Assembly (NCBI GenBank): GCA_947630095.1
Contig: CANRGI010000023.1
Location: 1-12,157, forward strand
From: an uncultured Bacilli bacterium
GTDB lineage: Bacteria > Bacillota_I > Bacilli_A > RF39 > UBA660
Direction: 5' to 3'
Length of the DNA stretch: 12,157 nt
Part shown: in pieces, positions 7,930-12,157 of the stretch
Position numbering within the stretch: the first letter of the stretch is position 1
Layout: each line of letters opens with the position of its first letter
Made by a program: the position numbers and the translations under genes
The notes under the pieces: model-generated
The model's database searches: none
What the model was told of the DNA's origin: nothing
Seen by the model: only the letters and a program-made list of their open reading frames with translations

Positions 7930-8571
7930 TCAAGCGTGTTTTTTAATTGCTTCTCTTGCCGCGTGTTGTTCTGCTTCTTTTTTACTTCTTCCTGTACCTG
8001 TACCATAAACTATTCCATCTATTTCTACTGTAACAGTAAAGAATTTCTTATGAGCAGGGCCTCCTTCACGGATTACTATGTACTCTACACTCTTTTTTTC
8101 AGTTTGGACAAGTTCTTGTAAAGTACTTTTATAGTCCATTAAAAAATCTACATCACTTTCAATATAAGGCACGATTAAATCATTAAAGAATTTTCTAACT
8201 GTATCAAGGCCTAGTTCTAAATACATCGCGCCTATCACTGCTTCAAATACATCGGCTATTACAGTTTTATTTGCTTCTTTAATACCATTACCTACTTTAA
8301 TATAATCTTTTAAGTTTATATCTTTAGCATATTCATATAAAGCATTTTCACATACATATAGGCTTCTCTTTCTGCTCATTTCTCCTTCGTTATAATTATT
8401 CTTTCTATATATATAATCACTTGAAACTAATTCTAAAACAGCATCTCCTAAAAACTCTAGTCTTTCATAACTTTCTAAGTGATGTTCATTAGCATAAGAT
8501 GTATGAGTTAAGGCTACTTTAAGAAGTTTACTATCACTCATAAATATTCCGTATTTTTCTAAAGATTTCAT
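7930..8571 (-). CDS. rnc: ribonuclease III
   Basis: 213 residues. RNase III cuts double-stranded RNA during rRNA maturation and mRNA processing, as a homodimer needing Mg. The signature ERLEFLGDAVLE is at 36-47, with metal ligands E39 and D43; the second pair is D107 and E110 in IADVFEAVIGA. The double-stranded RNA-binding domain covers about 143-213 (DYKSTLQELVQ to GTGRSKKEAEQHAAREAIKK). The ATG at 8571-8569 has a strong GGGAGGA site (8583-8577). It ends in TGA at 7932-7930, 11 nt before the smc ATG, matching the rnc-smc order seen in many Bacillota. The ftsY gene that often follows smc is absent. Confidence 0.97.
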   Translation of the reverse strand: MKSLEKYGIFMSDSKLLKVALTHTSYANEHHLESYERLEFLGDAVLELVSSDYIYRKNNYNEGEMSRKRSLYVCENALYEYAKDINLKDYIKVGNGIKEANKTVIADVFEAVIGAMYLELGLDTVRKFFNDLIVPYIESDVDFLMDYKSTLQELVQTEKKSVEYIVIREGGPAHKKFFTVTVEIDGIVYGTGTGRSKKEAEQHAAREAIKKHA

Positions 8572-8594
8572 AAAGTCCTCCCTTATTCAATAAT

Positions 8595-8603
8595 ATTATA
8601 ACA
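8595..8603 (-). promoter_or_regulatory. extended -10 promoter of rnc-smc
   Basis: On the minus strand TGTTATAAT (8603-8595) is a perfect -10 with an extended TG. The -35 position (8623-8618) is only A/T-rich (TATTTT), so recognition probably depends on the extended -10. The start would fall near 8588, a short leader before GGGAGGA. Confidence 0.65.
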
Positions 8604-8655
8604 AATTTAATAAACAAAAAATAGTATAGTTATTTATTTTTCTTATTTTTTTTAG

Positions 8656-8661
8656 TATAAT
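8656..8661 (+). promoter_or_regulatory. -10 box of yidD (leaderless transcript)
   Basis: TATAAT at 8656-8661 ends 5 bp before the ATG at 8667 and 11 bp before the ATG at 8673. The -35 at 17-bp spacing (8633-8638, TTTATT) is weak. Transcription would start at or within a few bases of the start codon, and neither ATG has a ribosome binding site. Confidence 0.6.
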
Positions 8662-8666
8662 AGATT

Positions 8667-8894
8667 ATGGATATGAAAAAAATTGTTATTAAATTAATTA
8701 ATTTATATCAGTCTACCCCACTACATACGCATATGAAATGTAGGTTTATGCCTACGTGTAGTGAGTATACGAAGATATGTATTAATAGGTTTGGTATAAT
8801 TAAAGGTTCGTATTTAGGTATGGTGAGGATATTAAAGTGCCATCCATTTGGCGGGAGCGGTATTGATATGCCACCTGTAAAGGAGAAGAAATGA
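8667..8894 (+). CDS. yidD: membrane protein insertion efficiency factor YidD
   Basis: 75 residues (73 if the ATG at 8673 is used). It matches the small YidD family, which helps YidC insert proteins into the membrane. The diagnostic pattern is complete: an amphipathic N-terminal helix (KKIVIKLINLYQ), then CRFMPTCSEYT (25-35) with its two cysteines, the G---G-YLGMVRILKCHPF segment, and the terminal GGSGIDMPPV. It lies far from the rnpA/yidC cluster where yidD is usually found. Its TGA overlaps the ATG of the lipoprotein gene (ATGA), so the two are translationally coupled. There is no ribosome binding site and the -10 box is almost at the start codon, pointing to leaderless translation. Family is certain; the exact start is not. 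Confidence 0.95.
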   Translation: MDMKKIVIKLINLYQSTPLHTHMKCRFMPTCSEYTKICINRFGIIKGSYLGMVRILKCHPFGGSGIDMPPVKEKK

Positions 8895-9748
8895 AAAGGT
8901 TTTTAGTAATATTAATGAGTTTATTTATAATATCAGGGTGTTTTAATGAAAGTGATAGTAAAGATGTAAATCTTTATGCTACATACTATCCTATTGAATA
9001 TGCGACTAACTATATGTACGGGGAATACAGTAATATATCTAGTATTTATCCAAGTGGGGCTAATTTAGAAGAATATAAATTAACTGATAAACAAGAAGAT
9101 ATGTATGCTAGTGGAGATTATTTTGTATATGCTGGAGTTAGTGACGAAGTTAATTTAGCAGTTGAATTCTTAAATAAAAATGGAGACCTTAAAATAATAG
9201 ATGCGACTAAAGGGTTACATTATAATCAAGATATTGTAGAATTATGGCTTGACCCATCTAATTATTTAATGATAGCAAGAAATGTTAAATCTACTTTAAA
9301 TGACTATGAAACTAATGTATATAATCAAAATAGAATTAATGATTTATATGAAGAACTTAAGATAAAAATAAGTGAAGTTGATGTTGAACTTACTATGATG
9401 GGAAGAAACGCTATTAGGAAATATCTATTAGTTACAGACGACGCGTTTAGTTTCTTAAGTAAATACGGACTTAATATTATATCTTTAGACCAAGACAATG
9501 AAAATATAACTAAAAATTATAATGATGCTAAGTCGGCTATACAAAGAGAAGATGTTAAATATATCTATACTTTAGGAAATAAAAAATTACCTGAAGAAAT
9601 AGAAAAGTTTATAACTGATAATAATTTAGAGAAATTAGAAATAGACCCGATGTATACTATTAGTGACGAACATAAAAAGAATAATGACGATTATTTAACT
9701 ATAATGAATGATAATATAACTAAATTTAAAACAGAGTTATTTAGATAA
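8891..9748 (+). CDS. TroA/ZnuA-like substrate-binding lipoprotein with altered metal site
   Basis: 285 residues. A lipoprotein signal peptide ends in IISGC, giving lipidated C17, so the product is anchored outside the membrane. The rest follows the cluster A-I metal-binding protein fold (zinc/manganese ABC uptake): YPIEYAT (33-39), PSGANLEEYKLT (54-65), GDYFVYAGV (75-83), ELWLDPSN (117-124), a long linker helix (about 125-165), VTDDAFSFLSKYGL (180-193), and a C-terminal DYLTIMNDNITKF. The three histidines that normally bind metal in such motifs (GANPHEY, DPHVWLDP, SHDAF) appear as E60, E117 and D182. It may bind another ligand or none. No ABC permease or ATPase is nearby. AGGAG at 8881-8885 and the ATGA overlap with yidD fix the start; the stop lies inside a terminator hairpin. 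Confidence 0.8.
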   Translation: MKRFLVILMSLFIISGCFNESDSKDVNLYATYYPIEYATNYMYGEYSNISSIYPSGANLEEYKLTDKQEDMYASGDYFVYAGVSDEVNLAVEFLNKNGDLKIIDATKGLHYNQDIVELWLDPSNYLMIARNVKSTLNDYETNVYNQNRINDLYEELKIKISEVDVELTMMGRNAIRKYLLVTDDAFSFLSKYGLNIISLDQDNENITKNYNDAKSAIQREDVKYIYTLGNKKLPEEIEKFITDNNLEKLEIDPMYTISDEHKKNNDDYLTIMNDNITKFKTELFR

Positions 9749-9764
9749 TTCTGTTTTTCTTTTC
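9728..9764 (+). terminator. intrinsic terminator of yidD-lipoprotein operon
   Basis: AACAGAGTTAT (9730-9740) pairs with ATAATTCTGTT (9745-9755), 11 bp with one G-T wobble and a TTAG loop, followed by TTTTTCTTTT. The stop codon of the lipoprotein gene (9746-9748) lies in the 3' arm. Confidence 0.88.
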
Positions 9765-10295
9765 CCTACCCTTTTTATAGACAAAGATGTATTACTATGT
9801 TAGAATAATATGTTACTTATGGAGGATAAATATGCAAAAAATATTTAATGAAAGGAACGGACTTGCATTTATAGCATACAAAGGTAATGAATTTCAAATA
9901 AAAGATATTGAAAATGCTTTAAATAAAAGATGCCCACTTGATTTTATGGTAAAGAGTCAAGTTACAAAAAATGTTAAAATTGCCAAGATGGTTTATAATT
10001 TGTTTTATGTTGATACTGAACCATATAGAAATGATAATATAATTAGTGTTAGTGGTTATATACACTCTGAAATGAAAGAGGCATTAAAACATTTTAGAGG
10101 ATATGGTTTAATTTATGATGCCCAAGTTCACCTTTTAACTAACTATTTATATAAAGATATAAATGTGCATATGTTTAAAGAACTTGGTAATTATCTCGAT
10201 TTTTGTTCAGTTATATATGATAAACAAAATGACGAATTAGTCGCTGGAGTTAGTACACCTACTAGTAAATACACTCATTTATATTATGGTTATAC
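9737..10295 (+). repeat. tandem duplication unit, copy 1 (5' part)
   Basis: Compared with 11587-12157: a shared 12-mer TTATTTAGATAA (9737-9748), an exact 34-bp block (9754-9787), the same promoter/leader core, and a coding part (9847-10295) with 127 of 149 residues identical. The copy-to-copy distance is about 1.86 kb. The unit presumably continues right across the whole AAA+ gene, but its second copy leaves the window. Confidence 0.9.
9778..9806 (+). promoter_or_regulatory. promoter of AAA+ gene copy 1
   Basis: TAGACA (9778-9783), 17 bp, TAGAAT (9801-9806), with extended -10 TG at 9798-9799. A leader with CTTATGGAGG (9816-9825) follows. It is shared with copy 2 and with the paralog pair at 4.1 kb. 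Confidence 0.7.
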
Positions 10296-11511
10296 TAAAG
10301 AAAATAACGAGATAATGTATTCAAATGATAAAGAAGTATTAAGTGATTTTTGCAATGAAATATTTGAAATGGATAGTAATACTTATGTTAAAAATGGAGT
10401 ATTTTATAATTTAAATGAAGAGGTAATAGATAAAAATATTATAGTAAAAGAAGAAAGTGATATATTTAGTGATAAATTAAATGAAATTTTAAATAAGTAT
10501 TTAAATTCTTTAGAACTTAAAAATAAAATAAAAGATAATATAAATAAACAAATAGATAAAGAAACTCAAAAGCAAATATTACTAAGTATTAGAGATAGTA
10601 TAAAAGAATTTAATTTAAATGATAAAATAAATAATGCTTTAAAAGATAAATTAGAAGAATTAATAAAAGAATATACTAAAAAATTAAATATTCCTGTTAG
10701 TAATATAATTAAATTAAATGATGTTATAATTAGTCAAACTACTGGAGGGTTTTATCATGAGAAATTTGAACAAATATTAAGGGAAACTCAGTTAGACGAA
10801 CCTATTATGTTAGTAGGGCCTGCTGGAAGTGGGAAAAATGTGGCAGTTAGTCAAGTAGCAGAAGCACTTGGGTTAAAGATGTATTACACTAATAATGCTA
10901 GTAATGAATTTAAATTAACAGGGTTTATAGATGCAGGAGGAAATTATAGAGAAACTGAATTTTATAAAGCATTTAAAAATGGAGGTTTATTCTTTTTAGA
11001 CGAAATTGATAACTCTGACCCATCAGCACTTATAGTTATAAATTCGGCTATTGCTAATGGTTATATGGCTTTTCCTCACGAAACAATTGATAAAAACCCT
11101 AACTTTAGAATAGTTACAGCAGGTAATACTTGGGGTAAAGGAATTAACACAGAATATATTGGAAGACAAACATTAGATGCGTCTACTTTAGATAGATTTG
11201 ATACTATATTCTTTGATTATGATAAGAACTTAGAAAAATCTTTATATCCAAATGAAGAAGTATTAGAGTTTATGTGGGAATTTAGAAATGCAGTATATAA
11301 AACTAGAATACAACATATAGTATCTACACGCGGTATTGGGAAAGTATATAGAAAAGAAATAAATGGAGTACCTGTAGAAGATACTTTAACTATTAATGTT
11401 GTTAAAAATTTAAGTCAAGACGATATTAATACTATTATAGGTAATATGAAAGAAATAAGTTCTAATAATAAATATTATAAAGGACTTAAAAATTTAAAGT
11501 TAGAGAGGTAA
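9832..11511 (+). CDS. degenerate GATase-like domain fused to MoxR/CobS-like AAA+ ATPase
   Basis: 559 residues from the ATG at 9832 (GGAGG at 9821-9825); an in-frame ATG at 9787 lies inside the promoter. The C-terminal half is a clear AAA+ ATPase of the MoxR/CobS group. It has Walker A GPAGSGKN (329-336, Asn in place of Ser/Thr), TGFIDAGGNY with ETEFYKAFKNGG, Walker B FFLDE (387-391), a sensor-type TAGNTWG, and YIGRQTLDASTLDRF (arginines 445 and 455). Residues about 200-300 are Lys/Glu/Asn-rich coiled coil. I infer that residues 1-200 are a class II glutamine-amidotransferase-like fold: the order SGYIHSE, DAQVHLLTNYLY, ELGNYLDFCSVIYD, HLYYGY, D-KEVL, C-EI and Y--NG parallels asparagine synthetase B. 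The catalytic Cys2 is absent. Such ATPases usually pair with a VWA-domain protein; only a possible remnant follows here. The substrate is unknown. Confidence 0.85.
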   Translation: MQKIFNERNGLAFIAYKGNEFQIKDIENALNKRCPLDFMVKSQVTKNVKIAKMVYNLFYVDTEPYRNDNIISVSGYIHSEMKEALKHFRGYGLIYDAQVHLLTNYLYKDINVHMFKELGNYLDFCSVIYDKQNDELVAGVSTPTSKYTHLYYGYTKENNEIMYSNDKEVLSDFCNEIFEMDSNTYVKNGVFYNLNEEVIDKNIIVKEESDIFSDKLNEILNKYLNSLELKNKIKDNINKQIDKETQKQILLSIRDSIKEFNLNDKINNALKDKLEELIKEYTKKLNIPVSNIIKLNDVIISQTTGGFYHEKFEQILRETQLDEPIMLVGPAGSGKNVAVSQVAEALGLKMYYTNNASNEFKLTGFIDAGGNYRETEFYKAFKNGGLFFLDEIDNSDPSALIVINSAIANGYMAFPHETIDKNPNFRIVTAGNTWGKGINTEYIGRQTLDASTLDRFDTIFFDYDKNLEKSLYPNEEVLEFMWEFRNAVYKTRIQHIVSTRGIGKVYRKEINGVPVEDTLTINVVKNLSQDDINTIIGNMKEISSNNKYYKGLKNLKLER

Positions 11512-11512
11512 T

Positions 11513-11659
11513 ATGTATAAATATTATAATAAAAATAATTATAAAATTATGGAGTTTGAGTTTAATTCTTTAAATGAATTTATGAATTATTTAGATAAGT
11601 TTGTTTTTTCTTTTCCCTACCCTTTTTATAGACAAAGAAAAATTTTTGTGTTAGAATAA
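11513..11659 (+). pseudogene. 48-codon ORF, possible truncated remnant of an operon partner gene
   Basis: ATG at 11513, one base after the AAA+ stop, with GAGG at 11505-11508. It encodes MYKYYNKNNYKIMEFEFNSL and continues to TAA at 11657-11659. The first 29 or so codons look like a real coupled gene start. From codon 30 the frame runs into the repeat that precedes AAA+ copy 2 and crosses its -35 and -10 boxes, so the C-terminal part (FSFPYPFYRQ and on) is translated promoter DNA. My inference is that this is the 5' end of the gene that normally follows the ATPase (perhaps the VWA partner), cut off by the tandem duplication. It could instead be a genuine short peptide or a chance ORF. Confidence 0.45.
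11629..11657 (+). promoter_or_regulatory. promoter of AAA+ gene copy 2
   Basis: TAGACA (11629-11634), 17 bp, TAGAAT (11652-11657), with extended -10 TG at 11649-11650. It has the same architecture as copy 1 although the spacer sequence has diverged. CTTATGGAGG follows at 11667-11676. Confidence 0.7.
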
Positions 11660-11684
11660 TACATTACTTATGGAGGAAAAATAT

Positions 11685-12157
11685 ATGAATATGAGAAATG
11701 GATTTAATAATGAAAGAAATGGACTTGCATTTATAGCATACAAAGGTAATGAATTTCAAATAGAAGACATTAACGATGCTTTAAATAAAAGATGTCCGCT
11801 TGATTTTAGGGTAAAGAGTCAAGTTATAAAAAATGTTAAAATTGCCAAGATGGTTTATAGTTTATTTTATATTGGTAGTGAACCATATAATAAGGATAAT
11901 ATAATTAGTGTTAATGGGTATAAACACTCTGAAATGAAAGATGCATTAAAACACTACGAAGAATATGAAATAAATTATGATGCCCAAGTTCACCTTTTAA
12001 CTAACTATTTATATAAAGATATAAATGTGCGTATATTTAAAGAACTTGGTAATTATCTCGATTTTTGTTCAGTTATATACGATAAACAAAATGACGAATT
12101 AGTCGCTGGAGTTAGTACACCTACTAGTAAATACACTCATTTATATTATGGTTATAC
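11685..12157 (+). CDS. second copy of the GATase-like/AAA+ gene, N-terminal part (runs off right edge)
   Basis: ATG at 11685 with GGAGG at 11672-11676; 157 complete codons to the window edge, no stop. The first residues (MNMRNGFN) differ from copy 1. From NERNGLAF on it aligns without gaps to copy 1 residues 6-154, with 127 of 149 identical. All 22 amino-acid differences fall between copy 1 residues 24 and 114; the final 40 residues are identical. Here the amidotransferase-like NG motif is better kept (SVNGYKHSE against SVSGYIHSE in copy 1), which supports the fold assignment; the catalytic Cys is again missing. Whether the AAA+ half is present cannot be seen. Confidence 0.85.
   Translation, partial: MNMRNGFNNERNGLAFIAYKGNEFQIEDINDALNKRCPLDFRVKSQVIKNVKIAKMVYSLFYIGSEPYNKDNIISVNGYKHSEMKDALKHYEEYEINYDAQVHLLTNYLYKDINVRIFKELGNYLDFCSVIYDKQNDELVAGVSTPTSKYTHLYYGY

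Larger units (their letters stand above)
11587..12157 (+). repeat. tandem duplication unit, copy 2 (truncated by window edge)
   Basis: Counterpart of 9737-10295: the 12-mer TTATTTAGATAA at 11587-11598, the exact 34-bp block at 11605-11638, the promoter/leader core, then the coding part 11709-12157. The hairpin that terminates transcription before copy 1 is not preserved here: only the inner stem pairs, and its outer arm is lost. Confidence 0.9.

Noticed and set aside
7919..7933. TTG start of smc overlapping the rnc stop
   Set aside because: The ATG at 7918 has AGGTGG at proper distance and gives the family-typical MYIKEIKLNGFKSF; the TTG would place the ribosome binding site inside the gene.
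9787..9831. Longer N-terminus of the AAA+ protein starting at 9787 (and likewise 4083 for the 4122 gene)
   Set aside because: These ATGs lie in the spacer between -35 and -10 of the promoters; GGAGG precedes the later ATGs, and the start at 11685 in copy 2 agrees.

Overview
The window looks like chromosomal DNA of a very AT-rich member of the Bacillota. It most resembles an uncultured Bacilli/Mollicutes-type lineage (RF39-, Erysipelotrichales- or Acholeplasma-like). Three points support this: strong AT codon bias, A/T-rich sigma-A promoters with GGAGG ribosome binding sites, and an SMC protein of about 983 residues, which is the short form known from mycoplasmas (P115) rather than the roughly 1190 residues of Bacillus. 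TGA is a true stop here: dxs, rnc and yidD all end in TGA, and Trp is TGG. The mycoplasma genetic code therefore does not apply.

Layout. 1-692 (minus): 5' part of an IS66-family transposase running off the left edge. 855-3303 (minus): dxs-rnhB operon (isoprenoid precursor synthesis, and RNase HII) driven by a near-consensus promoter. 3423-4963 (plus): three genes I do not recognise, namely a two-helix membrane protein with coiled-coil flanks and two tandem paralogous proteins of 134 and 141 residues. 4967-8571 (minus): rnc-smc operon, converging on the previous group at a shared bidirectional terminator. 8667-9748 (plus): yidD coupled by an ATGA overlap to a TroA/ZnuA-like lipoprotein that lacks the usual metal-binding histidines, closed by a strong terminator. 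9832 to the right edge (plus): two tandem copies of a large gene. Its product appears to join a degenerate class II glutamine-amidotransferase-like domain to a coiled coil and a MoxR/CobS-like AAA+ ATPase. A 48-codon ORF sits between the copies and looks like a truncated remnant.

The housekeeping genes are ordinary. The accessory interest lies in the right-hand 2.4 kb. A 1.86-kb unit containing promoter, leader and AAA+ gene is tandemly duplicated, and the junction carries a 12-bp microhomology. The copies differ mainly by clustered amino-acid-changing substitutions in the N-terminal domain. The same -10/leader module (TGTTAGAATA, then CTTATGGAGG) also precedes the paralog pair near 4.1 kb, which suggests one lineage-specific gene set with shared expression signals. 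All family assignments were made by reading motifs; no database search was possible.
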